A stretch of 64,000 nt of DNA from the NCBI RefSeq assembly GCF_031845305.1, contig NZ_JAVREH010000001.1, positions 248,001-312,000 of the forward strand, written 5' to 3'. Source of the DNA: Jatrophihabitans_A lederbergiae. GTDB lineage: Bacteria > Actinomycetota > Actinomycetes > Mycobacteriales > Jatrophihabitantaceae. This document shows positions 33,611 through 42,658 of the stretch, piece by piece. Each line of letters starts with the position of its first letter. Within the stretch, counting starts at the first letter, position 1. The position numbers were made by a program, and so were the translations under genes. The notes under the pieces are model-generated. The model had not been told where the DNA came from, did not search any database, and was given only the letters and a program-made list of their open reading frames with translations.

Positions 33611-36036
33611 CCACCAGAATGGTCGGCGAGCCGGTGCGGCGCGTCGAGGACCCCCGGCTGCTGACCGGTGCCGGCCGCTACCTCGATGACCTCGGGTCCG
33701 ACGCGGTCGAGGTGGCGATGGTGCGGTCACCGCACGCGCACGCTCGCATTCTCGACATCGACGTCACCGCGGCGCTCGAGGTCGACGGCCTGCTCGCCAT
33801 CTACATCTACGAGGATCTGTCCGGCCCGCTCGCCGATCCGCTGCCGCTGCTCATCCCGCACCCGGCCCTCACCCATGGGCGGACGCAGTATCCGCTCGCC
33901 AGGGACGAGGTCAACTACGTCGGTGAGGCCGTGGTCATGGTGGTTGCCGAGGACCGCTACCGCGCCGAGGACGCGGCCGAGCGGATCGTGGTCAGCTACC
34001 AGGCGCTGCCACCGGTCGTCGGCCTGCAGGCGGCTCGGGATGCCGCTCATCTCGTGCATGAGGATGTGCCCGGGAACGTGGCCGCACACTTCGTGCAAGA
34101 GGTCGGCGACGCATCGGCCGCCCTCGCCACCGCCCCGCACCGCCTCGAACTGGACCTGGGCGTGGAGCGTTCGGCCGGCACCCCGCTCGAAACCAGGGGA
34201 GTGCTCGCGCGCTGGGACGACGACTCGCAGCGACTTCGTTTGTGGACCTCGACCCAGACCTCGACCGGCGTGCGGGCGGCGGTGGCCACCAAGCTCGGTC
34301 TGGACCTGGGCAGCGTCGAGGTGATCACCCCGGACGTGGGCGGCGGGTTCGGCGTGAAGATCATGCATCCCTGGCCCGAAGAGGTGCTGGTGCCGATGGC
34401 CGCCCGAGCTCTGGGCCGCGCGGTGAAGTTCACCGAGGACCGCCGGGAGCACTTCATCTCGTCGGCGCACGAGCGCGGGCAGCTGCATAAGGTCGAGGTC
34501 GGGTTCGACGACGAGGGACACCTGCTCGGGCTGTCGGTGCGGTTCTGGCACGACCATGGCGCCTACATCCCGTACGGGCTGATCGTTCCCATCATCACCT
34601 CGACCCAGCTGCTCGGGCCCTACAAACCCGGGGCGTACCGCGTCGAGTTCGAATCGCTCTACACCAACACCGTCATCGTGACGCCCTACCGTGGCGCGGG
34701 CCGTCCGCAGGCCGTGTACGCGATGGAGCGGACCATGGACGCCATCGCCAACTATCTCGGCATGGACCGCGCCGACGTACGGTCCAATAACTTCATCCAG
34801 CCTGACGAGATGCCATACGACCACAAGCTGATCTTTCAGGACGGCCGTCCGTTGGTGTATGACTCCGGTGATTTTCCGGCGTCATTGGACAAGCTCAAGA
34901 AGCTCGTCGGATGGGATGAGTGGGCGGAATTCAAGGCTGACGCGCAGGCTGAGGGGCGCCGGGTCGGCATCGGGTTGGCTTGCTACGTCGAGGGAACCGG
35001 CGTCGGTCCGTACGAGGGCGGCCACGTCCAGATCGAGACGACCGGCAAGGTGAAGGTCGCCACCGGTCTGACATCGCAGGGCCAGGGCCATCAGACGGCC
35101 TTCGCCCAGATCGTCGCCGATGAGCTCGGTGTTGCGATGTCCGACATCGAGGTCGTCACCGGCGACACCAGGCGTTTTCCCTACGCCGTCGGCACGTTCG
35201 CTTCCAGGGCGGCGGTGATGAGTGGCTCCGCGATCGCACTCGCCGCGCGGGCCGCGCGCGCCAAGGCGCTTCGCGTCGCGGCCGACGCACTGGAAGCCAA
35301 CGCGGAGGACCTGGAAATAGTCGACGGCATGGTCCGGGTGAAGGGCAGTCCCGGTGCCGAGATCGGCCTCGGCACCGTCGCGGTGCTGTCCAACCCGTTG
35401 CGCTATGCCTTCGACGAGGCCTCCAAGGCGGCGACCCAGTTCGCGGTCGGCCATCCCGACCTCGCCCCGGTGGCCGATGAGGACGAGCCGGGACTGGAGG
35501 GCCGCGACTACTACTCACCCATCCGTTCCACGTTCGCCAATGGAATGCACGCCGTCATCGTGGAGACCGATCCGGACACGGCTGAGATCAAGATTCTGCG
35601 GTACTGCGTCGTGCATGACTGCGGCCGTTTGATCAACCCGCTGATAGTCGAGGGCCAGGTCCACGGTGGCGTGGCCCAGGGCATCGGCGGTGCGCTGTAC
35701 GAGCGGATGGCCTATGACGAGAACGGTCAGCTGCAGAACGCCTCGTTCATGGACTTCCTGATGCCCTATGTCTCCGAGATGCCCCGTGAGATCGAGATCG
35801 ACCACCTCGAAACACCGTCACCGCTGAACCCGCTGGGCATCAAGGGCGCCGGCGAGGCCGGTGTCATCCCGGGCTCGGCCGTGTTCGCCGCGGCCATCTC
35901 GGATGCCGAGGGATTCGAGATCACCTCGATGCCTATATCACCCAGCGAGCTGTTCTCGCTCCGGCAACGTCATCAGGCCCGTCACACTGATCAAGCTCGT
36001 CCGAGTAGGACCGACGGAGAGGCCGGTAACCGATGA
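33607..36036 (+). CDS. Molybdenum hydroxylase large subunit (CoxL-like, form II)
   Basis: 809 residues of the xanthine dehydrogenase family, binding molybdopterin cytosine dinucleotide. Seen: RRVEDPRLLTGAGRYLDD N-terminus, VGGGFGVKI, TPYRGAGRP (residues 359-367), SQGQGHQTAF and the catalytic Glu750 in KGAGEAG. True CO dehydrogenase (form I) has an AYRCSFR loop with the copper-binding Cys; this protein has YRGAGR, so it hydroxylates an organic substrate. With a uracil-type permease upstream and barbiturase downstream, uracil/thymine dehydrogenase (uracil to barbiturate) is the best guess; the substrate is inferred. Confidence 0.92.
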   Translation: MTTRMVGEPVRRVEDPRLLTGAGRYLDDLGSDAVEVAMVRSPHAHARILDIDVTAALEVDGLLAIYIYEDLSGPLADPLPLLIPHPALTHGRTQYPLARDEVNYVGEAVVMVVAEDRYRAEDAAERIVVSYQALPPVVGLQAARDAAHLVHEDVPGNVAAHFVQEVGDASAALATAPHRLELDLGVERSAGTPLETRGVLARWDDDSQRLRLWTSTQTSTGVRAAVATKLGLDLGSVEVITPDVGGGFGVKIMHPWPEEVLVPMAARALGRAVKFTEDRREHFISSAHERGQLHKVEVGFDDEGHLLGLSVRFWHDHGAYIPYGLIVPIITSTQLLGPYKPGAYRVEFESLYTNTVIVTPYRGAGRPQAVYAMERTMDAIANYLGMDRADVRSNNFIQPDEMPYDHKLIFQDGRPLVYDSGDFPASLDKLKKLVGWDEWAEFKADAQAEGRRVGIGLACYVEGTGVGPYEGGHVQIETTGKVKVATGLTSQGQGHQTAFAQIVADELGVAMSDIEVVTGDTRRFPYAVGTFASRAAVMSGSAIALAARAARAKALRVAADALEANAEDLEIVDGMVRVKGSPGAEIGLGTVAVLSNPLRYAFDEASKAATQFAVGHPDLAPVADEDEPGLEGRDYYSPIRSTFANGMHAVIVETDPDTAEIKILRYCVVHDCGRLINPLIVEGQVHGGVAQGIGGALYERMAYDENGQLQNASFMDFLMPYVSEMPREIEIDHLETPSPLNPLGIKGAGEAGVIPGSAVFAAAISDAEGFEITSMPISPSELFSLRQRHQARHTDQARPSRTDGEAGNR

Positions 36037-36698
36037 AGGTCGCGGGACAGGCGCTGCTGCACGCACCCATCGATCGGGTGTGGGCAGCTCTCAACGATCC
36101 GATCGTGCTGGCCGAGGTGATCCCGGGCTGCGAGCGGCTGGAGGCGACCGGCCCGGACGCCTATGCGATGACCGTGACAGCCGGAGTCGCCTCCATCAAG
36201 GGAACCTACGCCGGCAAGGTCGCGCTGGAAGATCGGTGCGAGCCGACCTCCTTCGTGTTGCGGGCGTCCGGGGCGGGCGGTCCGGGGACGGTGAGCGCCA
36301 ACGTCAAGGTCGCCCTCGCCCAGGTCGGGGAAGGCACCCGGCTGGACTACGACGCCGATGCCGTGGTGGGTGGGGTGATCGGCGGGGTGGGCCAGCGGAT
36401 GCTGGTGGGAGTCGCCAAGAAGATGGCCGGGGAGTTCTTCGCCGGGGTCGACGATGTGCTGACCCGGCCGGCAGCGGTTGCCGTAACCCGCGGGCCAACA
36501 GCAACGGAGCGGCCAGCCGGAACCGACCGCCCGGTTCACACCGACGGCGTGTTGACGGCCCCGAGGGCCGCCGGTGGATTGCCGCGCACGACTTCAAGGA
36601 GTGCCGAGGTCTCCTTCGCCGTCGGCGCGGTCGTCGGCGCCATCACCGCCCTTGCCGGCGTCCTGGTCGGCGCACGGCTGAGCAGAGGAGAACGCTGA
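36033..36698 (+). CDS. CoxG-like SRPBCC protein with C-terminal membrane anchor
   Basis: 221 residues. The SRPBCC lipid-binding fold covers ~1-145 (APIDRVWAALNDP, VIPGCERLEATG, IKGTYAGKV). A variable linker leads to a hydrophobic helix near the C-terminus (FAVGAVVGAITALAGVLVGA). CoxG of aerobic CO dehydrogenase anchors the enzyme to the membrane and delivers menaquinone; the same role here would make the hydroxylase feed the respiratory chain rather than NAD+. ATG overlaps the coxL stop. Confidence 0.85.
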   Translation: MKVAGQALLHAPIDRVWAALNDPIVLAEVIPGCERLEATGPDAYAMTVTAGVASIKGTYAGKVALEDRCEPTSFVLRASGAGGPGTVSANVKVALAQVGEGTRLDYDADAVVGGVIGGVGQRMLVGVAKKMAGEFFAGVDDVLTRPAAVAVTRGPTATERPAGTDRPVHTDGVLTAPRAAGGLPRTTSRSAEVSFAVGAVVGAITALAGVLVGARLSRGER

Positions 36699-37669
36699 TG
36701 CGTGAGTTCATAGCGGCTGCGGTTCAGCTCGCACCGAGTTCCGCGCCGCTGACGGCCGATTCCATGGCGGCCAACACCGAGCGTGCTCTCGAGCTGACCC
36801 GCGCGTGCCACCAGGCGACCGGAGCCGAACTCCTCGTGCTCCCCGAATCGGTGACGACCGGCTTCACTCCCGGTATCGACAGCGAGCAGTTGTGGGACCT
36901 GGTGAGCGAGCTGCCCGGCCCGGCGCTGCAGCCCTTCGCCGACCTCGCCGCCGAGCTGGGTGCCCACCTCGTCGTGGGGACGTACGAGCGTGGTCCGCGG
37001 CGTGGAGTGGTCTACAACGCCGCAGCCGTCGTCGGCCCAGCTGGCGAGTTGTTGGGCGTCTATCGCAAGACCCATCCCTTCACGACCGAGCGGGCGGATC
37101 GGGGCGGCTGGGTGACTCCGGGCGAGGACGTGCTGGTGGTCGACACCGACCTCGGCAAGATCGGCGTCATCATCTGCTTCGACGGCGACTACCCGGAGCT
37201 GTCCAGGATCACGGCTATCAAGGGGGCGGAGGTGATCTGCCGGCCGTCGGCGCTGTTGCGCTCAGCTGACCTCTGGGAACTGACCAATCGGGCTCGCGCC
37301 TATGACAACCATGTCTATGTCATCGGCACGAACGCTACCGGCGTCGACCCGGCCGGCGTGATCTACTTCGGCAACTCGATGATCGTCACCCCGATCGCCG
37401 AGGTCGTCGCGCGGGCGGCGTCCCATGAATGCTGGGTGTCCGCGCGATTGGATCCCGCCACCGCGATGAGTTCACTGACCCCGGGTTCCTCGATTCCGCA
37501 GTCATTCGACCATCTCGCCGACCGCAATATGGCTCTCATCCGAAAGCACTCGGACGTGCTGCTCAGCGACGCGGGCTCCTCGTTTCCGAAGGGCAAGCCG
37601 GACGTGCCAAGGCCGCGGCCCGTGATCGGGCACAATACGCCGACGCCTTCGTCGAGGTTGGCCGATTGA
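36698..37669 (+). CDS. Nitrilase-superfamily carbon-nitrogen hydrolase
   Basis: 323 residues with a complete catalytic triad: E50 (LLVLPES), K124 (YRKTHPF) and C160 (GVIICFDGDYPE). The fold hydrolyses amides, N-carbamoyl compounds or nitriles; overall it looks like an omega-amidase/N-carbamoylase-type amidohydrolase. Within this operon, candidate substrates are malonamate (to malonate and ammonia) or ureidomalonate (to malonate and urea); neither can be told from sequence. ATG overlaps the coxG stop, with GAGGAG upstream. Confidence 0.85.
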   Translation: MREFIAAAVQLAPSSAPLTADSMAANTERALELTRACHQATGAELLVLPESVTTGFTPGIDSEQLWDLVSELPGPALQPFADLAAELGAHLVVGTYERGPRRGVVYNAAAVVGPAGELLGVYRKTHPFTTERADRGGWVTPGEDVLVVDTDLGKIGVIICFDGDYPELSRITAIKGAEVICRPSALLRSADLWELTNRARAYDNHVYVIGTNATGVDPAGVIYFGNSMIVTPIAEVVARAASHECWVSARLDPATAMSSLTPGSSIPQSFDHLADRNMALIRKHSDVLLSDAGSSFPKGKPDVPRPRPVIGHNTPTPSSRLAD

Positions 37670-37677
37670 CTTCACCC

Positions 37678-39801
37678 ATGGCAGCACGGCGCATTCGGTT
37701 CGGCATCGATACCGGCGGAACGTTCACCGACGTGGTGGCTCTGGACGAGGACTCGGGCCAGCTCGTCACGACCAAGACGCCGTCGACCCCGGCAGATCCG
37801 GCCGACGGCTTCATGGCCGGAATCGACAAGGTCCTCGGCATTCTCGGCATCCCGGTAGCGGAGGCCGGTCAGGTCCTGACGGCGGTCAGCCACGGAACCA
37901 CGGTGGCGACGAACCAGTTGCTCGAGGGCAAGGTCGAGGCGCTGGGGTTCATCACGTCCGAGGGCTATGAATTCATCCTCGAGATCGCCAGACAGTCGGT
38001 CCCGGACGGGTACGGCAACAGCTACTTCTGGGTGAAGCCGGATCGCATCGTCCCCGCGCACCTGGTCAAGGCGGTCGGTGGCCGGCTGGACTACACCGGC
38101 GCGGAGGTCCGACCCTTCGACGAGGCCGGCGCGGTGCGCATCGCCCGGTGGTTCAGGGATCGGCGGATAGACACCATCGGGGTTTGCCTGCTGCACTCCT
38201 ACGCCGACCCCCGGCACGAACAGCGGATGCGCGACATCCTGCGGACCGAGCATCCCGACGCTGTCGTGTCGATCTCGGCCGACGTGCTGCGGGAGTATCG
38301 CGAGTACGAGCGTTCGATGACCACGCTGGTCGACGCGGCGGTGAAGCCCAAGGTGGCCCGCTACGTCGGCTCCATCAAGAACCGGCTCGCCGCGGTGACG
38401 GCTGGCGCCGACGGCCGCACCATCCCCTTCTACGTGATGAAGTCCAACGGTGGGGTGCTGTCGGCGGACGAGGTGGTGCACCAGCCGATTACCACGGTGC
38501 TGTCCGGGCCGGCCGCCGGAGCGCTGGGCGCCGCCATGATCGCTCAGCACGCCGGCTTCACCCACGTCCTGACCTGCGACGGCGGCGGAACCTCGACCGA
38601 CGTCTCTGTGGTGATGAACGGCGAGCCGACGCTGACCACCGAGGGAGCCGTCGGCGTCTACCCGTCCAAGATTCCCATGATCGACGTCGTGACCGTCGGC
38701 GCGGGCGGCGGCTCGATCGCCTGGATCTCGCCGGAGGGAGCGCTCAAGGTCGGCCCCAAGTCGGCTGGTGCGGACCCCGGTCCGCTCTGTTACGGCAAGG
38801 GCGGATCTGATGTCACCATCACCGACGCCCACCTGCTGCTCGGCCGGATTCCGCCGCACCTGCTCGGCGGCGAGATCGGTCTGCACGCCGGCGCCGCACG
38901 CTCGGGCATCGAGAGCCTGGCGGCCAAGCTCGACGTCAGCGTCGAAGCCTGTGCGAACGGCGTGCTCGAGATCTCGGCATGGAACCAGGCCAATGCGCTG
39001 CGCCAGATCACCGTCAAGCGCGGCCTGGACGTCCGGGACTTCACCCTCACGACGTTCGGGGGTTCCGGCTCCCTGCTGCTCTGCCGGCTGATCGACATCC
39101 TCGGCCTGGCAGGCGTGCTGGTGCCGCCGAACCCCGGCAACGTCTCGGCCTTCGGCCTGCTGACCGTCGACGTCAAGAACGACTACGTGCAGACCACGGT
39201 CGCCAGGCACGCCGAGCTGGACGCGGCCGAGGTGGCCGGGGGCTTCGCCCACCTCACCGAACGGGCCGCGTCGGCGCTGCGGCGCGAGGGTTTTCCCGAC
39301 GCCGAGCACCGCTACGTCCGGACGGCTGACCTGCGGTACTTCGGCCAGGCATTCGAGGTGCGGGTACCGGTCGCCGACGAGGCGCTGATGCCCGCGCAGC
39401 TGGACGCCGTCGCGATGGCATTCCACGACGCGCACCGAGCACTGTACGGCTATGACTTCCGCACCGACCCCAGCCAGCAGGTGGAGTGGGTCAACCTGCG
39501 GGTGTCGGGAATCGGGCCCATCCAGCGGCCCGAACTCCGCCGGTATCCGAGCCTGGACGGTGACGTCAGCCGGGCCCGCACCGGCACCAGGCCAGTGTGC
39601 TTCGACGGAGCGACGTATGTGCAGACCCCGCTCTACTGGCGTCCGGACCTGTCACCCGATGATGTGATCGACGGGCCGGCGGTGGTCGAGGACTTCGGCT
39701 CGACCGCGCCCCTGCATCCAGGATTCACCGCGAGGCTGGACGACTTCGGCAACCTCGTCATCACCCGGACGATCATCGCCCGGACGGAGGACGCTCGATG
39801 A
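37678..39801 (+). CDS. hyuA: Hydantoinase/oxoprolinase subunit A (HyuA family)
   Basis: 707-residue ATP-binding subunit with the ASKHA fold: RFGIDTGGTFTDVVALDED, TVLSGPAAGALGAAM, TCDGGGTSTDVSVV and TFGGSGSLL. The family includes ATP-dependent hydantoinases, 5-oxoprolinase and acetone/acetophenone carboxylases. Start uncertain: ATG 37678 fits homologues, while TTG 37666 overlaps the amidase stop and has GAGG at a better distance. The reaction here is unknown; ATP-driven opening of a cyclic imide is one option. Coupled to hyuB by ATGA. Confidence 0.88.
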   Translation: MAARRIRFGIDTGGTFTDVVALDEDSGQLVTTKTPSTPADPADGFMAGIDKVLGILGIPVAEAGQVLTAVSHGTTVATNQLLEGKVEALGFITSEGYEFILEIARQSVPDGYGNSYFWVKPDRIVPAHLVKAVGGRLDYTGAEVRPFDEAGAVRIARWFRDRRIDTIGVCLLHSYADPRHEQRMRDILRTEHPDAVVSISADVLREYREYERSMTTLVDAAVKPKVARYVGSIKNRLAAVTAGADGRTIPFYVMKSNGGVLSADEVVHQPITTVLSGPAAGALGAAMIAQHAGFTHVLTCDGGGTSTDVSVVMNGEPTLTTEGAVGVYPSKIPMIDVVTVGAGGGSIAWISPEGALKVGPKSAGADPGPLCYGKGGSDVTITDAHLLLGRIPPHLLGGEIGLHAGAARSGIESLAAKLDVSVEACANGVLEISAWNQANALRQITVKRGLDVRDFTLTTFGGSGSLLLCRLIDILGLAGVLVPPNPGNVSAFGLLTVDVKNDYVQTTVARHAELDAAEVAGGFAHLTERAASALRREGFPDAEHRYVRTADLRYFGQAFEVRVPVADEALMPAQLDAVAMAFHDAHRALYGYDFRTDPSQQVEWVNLRVSGIGPIQRPELRRYPSLDGDVSRARTGTRPVCFDGATYVQTPLYWRPDLSPDDVIDGPAVVEDFGSTAPLHPGFTARLDDFGNLVITRTIIARTEDAR

Positions 39802-41756
39802 CCGCGCGGGCCGAGGCCGGAACGGCCAGCCTGACACCCGATCGCGGGGCCGCTGTCGATCCCATCGTCCTCGAGATCGTGCAGGGCAGCCTGGCTGCCG
39901 TCGAACTCGAGGTCGAGACCGCCATTGCCCGCACCTCGCGGTCGCCCATGATCCGCGACGCCCACGACTTCCGGGCAGGCATCCACGATCGCCTGCTGCG
40001 CAAGCTGACCGGGCGCAGCTACTCCGCGCTGGTGCACCCGATCGCCAGGGACTTCCCGCTGGCGGAGATGAAACCCGGTGACGTCTTCTTCCACAACGAC
40101 GTCTACCTGTCCGAGGGAGGCATCGGTCACCTGCCGGACCTCTGCGTGACCGTTCCGGTCTTCGCCGAGGATGCCGAGGGAAATGCCGAGGTGGTGGCCT
40201 TCGTCCAGGCGTTCGGGCACCACGACGACATCGGTGGCGCGGTGCCGGGTTCGATGCCCAGCTCCGCGACGAGCGTCTTCCAAGAGGGCCTGATGGTGCC
40301 GCCCATCAAGCTGTGGGACCAGGGCGTGCCCAACCGGGCGGCGCTGACCATCATGACGCGCAACTCGCGGATGCCCGAGTCGCTGGCCGCGGACCTGGAC
40401 GCCGAGTGCTCAGCCTGTCTGATGGGCTCGCGCCGGCTGAGCGAACTCTTCGGCCGGTACGGCCGCGACGTGATCGAGGCCTGCTTCGACCAGATAGTGG
40501 ACCGCACCACCCAGACGTACCGGCGCGAGATCCTGTCCAAGATCCCGGTCGGGAGTTGGACCTGGGAGGACTATGCCGAGCACGACGGGGTGGACGCGCC
40601 GAAGCTGCACACCCAGCGCATCACGCTGACCCGGACGGAGCCCGAAGACCCCGGCGGTGAAAGGCTGATCCTCGACTTCAACGGCACCGCGCCGCAGGCC
40701 AAGGGGCCGATCAACCACTGCGGAAACTATGCCGACGGCAATTTCCTCAAGAAGTGGCTGGCGCCGGTACTGCGCAACCTCGCGGACAGTCCCGAGCGGA
40801 TGGCCGAACTCGACGTCAACGAGGGCGTGGTGCCGCTGATCGAGATGCGCTTCCCGCCCGCCGGGACGCTGCTGACACCAGTCTTTCCCGCGCCCACCAA
40901 CGCTCGTACCTTCGTCATCCTGCGCCTGCTGGGAGTGCTCGCCGGGGTCGTCGCCAAGGCGGTGGACGGGCGGATGCCCGCCGACCAGGAGACGATCCGC
41001 TACACCGGCGTCTACGGCGAGGACCGCGACGGCCAGCCGTACCTGATGCGGGAGGTGCTCGGCGGCGGCTCGGGTGGGCGGTATTACGCCGACGGCGAAG
41101 ACACCATTCACGTGGTGCCCGACTCCCGGAACCTGCCCACCGAGTTCACCGAGGCCCGGTTCCCGTTCCGGGTCGAGCGGCTGGGGCTGGCGCTGGACTC
41201 CGGCGGAGCGGGCCGCTACCGCGGCGGTCTGGGCTATGAGAAGCACATCCGGATGCTCAAGGACGGCCACTTCATGTCCATCGCCGACCGCTCCATCCTG
41301 GCCTGCTGGGGCGTCAAGGGCGGTAAGGCCGGCCGGCCGTTCTCGGTGACCATCGACGCCGGTGGCCCGAACGAGCGGGTGGTCGACGCGCTGGCCGACG
41401 CGGAGCCGGTACGGGCCGGTGAGGTGATCCGGATCCGCACCACCGGCGGCGGCGGCTGGGGCGATCCGCTGGACCGCGAGGTCGACGCGGTCGTGCGGGA
41501 CGTCCGGTGGGCGAAGGTGTCGCCGGCCGCGGCCGAAGCGGACTACGGGGTGGTACTCAGCATGGACGGGGGTCCGGCCGGTATGGACCGCGACTTGAGC
41601 TGGGACTCTATGAAAGTGGACATCGCGGCCACCGAAGAGCTGCGAGCGCGGCTACGTGCTGCTCGCGACGCCGGCCGGCCGTTCTTCGACCGGGGACCCG
41701 GCTACGCCCAGCTGTCCGGAGGAGCGCCCTCCTCCGACTATGACCACCTAAACTGA
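39798..41756 (+). CDS. hyuB: Hydantoinase/oxoprolinase subunit B (HyuB family)
   Basis: 652-residue partner of HyuA. Typical segments: DPIVLEIVQGSLAAVELEVE, KPGDVFFHNDVYLSEGGIGH, AFGHHDDIGG, DFNGTAPQAKGPINH and RYRGGLGYEKHIR. It is somewhat longer than classical HyuB and has RDAHDFRAGIHD where many relatives have the ERRDFSCALFD type, so it belongs to a divergent subgroup whose substrate is not assigned. The C-terminal ~100 residues form the usual tail. Confidence 0.87.
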   Translation: MTARAEAGTASLTPDRGAAVDPIVLEIVQGSLAAVELEVETAIARTSRSPMIRDAHDFRAGIHDRLLRKLTGRSYSALVHPIARDFPLAEMKPGDVFFHNDVYLSEGGIGHLPDLCVTVPVFAEDAEGNAEVVAFVQAFGHHDDIGGAVPGSMPSSATSVFQEGLMVPPIKLWDQGVPNRAALTIMTRNSRMPESLAADLDAECSACLMGSRRLSELFGRYGRDVIEACFDQIVDRTTQTYRREILSKIPVGSWTWEDYAEHDGVDAPKLHTQRITLTRTEPEDPGGERLILDFNGTAPQAKGPINHCGNYADGNFLKKWLAPVLRNLADSPERMAELDVNEGVVPLIEMRFPPAGTLLTPVFPAPTNARTFVILRLLGVLAGVVAKAVDGRMPADQETIRYTGVYGEDRDGQPYLMREVLGGGSGGRYYADGEDTIHVVPDSRNLPTEFTEARFPFRVERLGLALDSGGAGRYRGGLGYEKHIRMLKDGHFMSIADRSILACWGVKGGKAGRPFSVTIDAGGPNERVVDALADAEPVRAGEVIRIRTTGGGGWGDPLDREVDAVVRDVRWAKVSPAAAEADYGVVLSMDGGPAGMDRDLSWDSMKVDIAATEELRARLRAARDAGRPFFDRGPGYAQLSGGAPSSDYDHLN

Positions 41757-41788
41757 GGACCCCTACCCTGAGGACCACCTAACCTGAG
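41747..41788. repeat. CCTAMMCTGAG short repeats in the hyuB-phzF gap
   Basis: Three 11-base copies at 41747-41757, 41762-41772 and 41778-41788, one straddling the hyuB stop and the other two filling the gap before the phzF-like ATG. Confidence 0.8.
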
Positions 41789-41791
41789 CCC

Positions 41792-42658
41792 ATGAGCGAA
41801 CTGCGACTGCGCACAGTGGACGCCTTCACCGACCAGGCGTTCGCCGGCAACCCGGCCGGTGTCGTCGTGCTGACGGGCCTTCCGACCGCAAAATGGATGG
41901 CGGCGCTGGCCGGGGAGCTGAACCTCGCCGAGACGGCGTTCGTCATCGCCGAGGAGCTGCCGGACGCCGACTACCGGCTGCGCTGGTTCACGCCTGCGGT
42001 GGAGGTCGACATGTGCGGCCACGCGACCCTCGCGGCGGCGCACTGCCTGTTCGAGGACGGGGCCGCCTCGCCCGTCCGGTTCGCCACCCGGAGCGGGGTG
42101 CTGACGGTGTGGGCACTGCCGGACGGCTCACTGGCGATGGACTTTCCCGCGAACGCAGCGGTCGAAATCCCGTTGTCGGAGGAACTCGCGGGCCGGGTGG
42201 AGGCCGCGCTCGGTGCTCGCCCGGTGTGGCTCGGCCGCGGCGGCACGGACGACCTGCTGGTCGAGCTGGCCGACGCCCGGACGGTGCGCGAACTGGCTCC
42301 GGACCTCGCCGCGGTGGCCAGGTTCGAGGTCCGGGGCATCATCGTCACCGCCGCCGCGGACGCCGACGGGCACGACTTCGTGTCCCGGTTCTTCGGCCCG
42401 CGGGTCGGCGTGCCGGAGGACCCGGTCACCGGCAGCGCGCACACCGTCCTCGGCCCGTACTGGGCCGCGAAGCTCGGCAGGTCCGAGCTGGTAGGCCTGC
42501 AGGTGTCCGCCCGCTCGGGAGTCGTCGGTGTCAGCCTGCGGGGTGACCGGGTGCAGTTGACCGGGCGGGCGGTCTCGATGCTGGACGCCCGGCTGGCCCC
42601 CGCGGCGATGCCCGCCTCTCTGCCGGGGGCATCGACTCTGCCGAGGGCATCGACGTGA
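41792..42658 (+). CDS. PhzF-family isomerase-like protein
   Basis: 288 residues with two-lobed PhzF/diaminopimelate-epimerase fold: RTVDAFTDQAFAGNPAGVVVL at the N-terminus, the active-site Glu in LNLAETAFV, MCGHATLAAAH, and PVTGSAHTVLGPYWA in the second lobe. Family members move protons or double bonds; most are uncharacterised. The role in the block is unknown. The last twelve residues are a duplicated LPGAST/LPRAST segment. GTGA overlap with the CoA-transferase. Confidence 0.82.
   Translation: MSELRLRTVDAFTDQAFAGNPAGVVVLTGLPTAKWMAALAGELNLAETAFVIAEELPDADYRLRWFTPAVEVDMCGHATLAAAHCLFEDGAASPVRFATRSGVLTVWALPDGSLAMDFPANAAVEIPLSEELAGRVEAALGARPVWLGRGGTDDLLVELADARTVRELAPDLAAVARFEVRGIIVTAAADADGHDFVSRFFGPRVGVPEDPVTGSAHTVLGPYWAAKLGRSELVGLQVSARSGVVGVSLRGDRVQLTGRAVSMLDARLAPAAMPASLPGASTLPRAST
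42620..42655. repeat. 18-bp tandem duplication at the phzF-like 3' end
   Basis: CTGCCGGGGGCATCGACT (42620-42637) followed by CTGCCGAGGGCATCGACG (42638-42655), in-frame. Confidence 0.85.

Noticed and set aside
33607..36036. Aerobic carbon monoxide dehydrogenase large subunit
   Set aside because: The CO-specific AYRCSFR loop is absent; residues 359-367 read TPYRGAGRP, the form II type.
24961..37669. Oxalurate/parabanate route (hydantoin ring to oxalate) as the main pathway
   Set aside because: It fits AllFGH, HyuAB, the amidase and the CoA-transferase, but leaves barbiturase and the uracil-type permease unexplained; kept only as a fallback.
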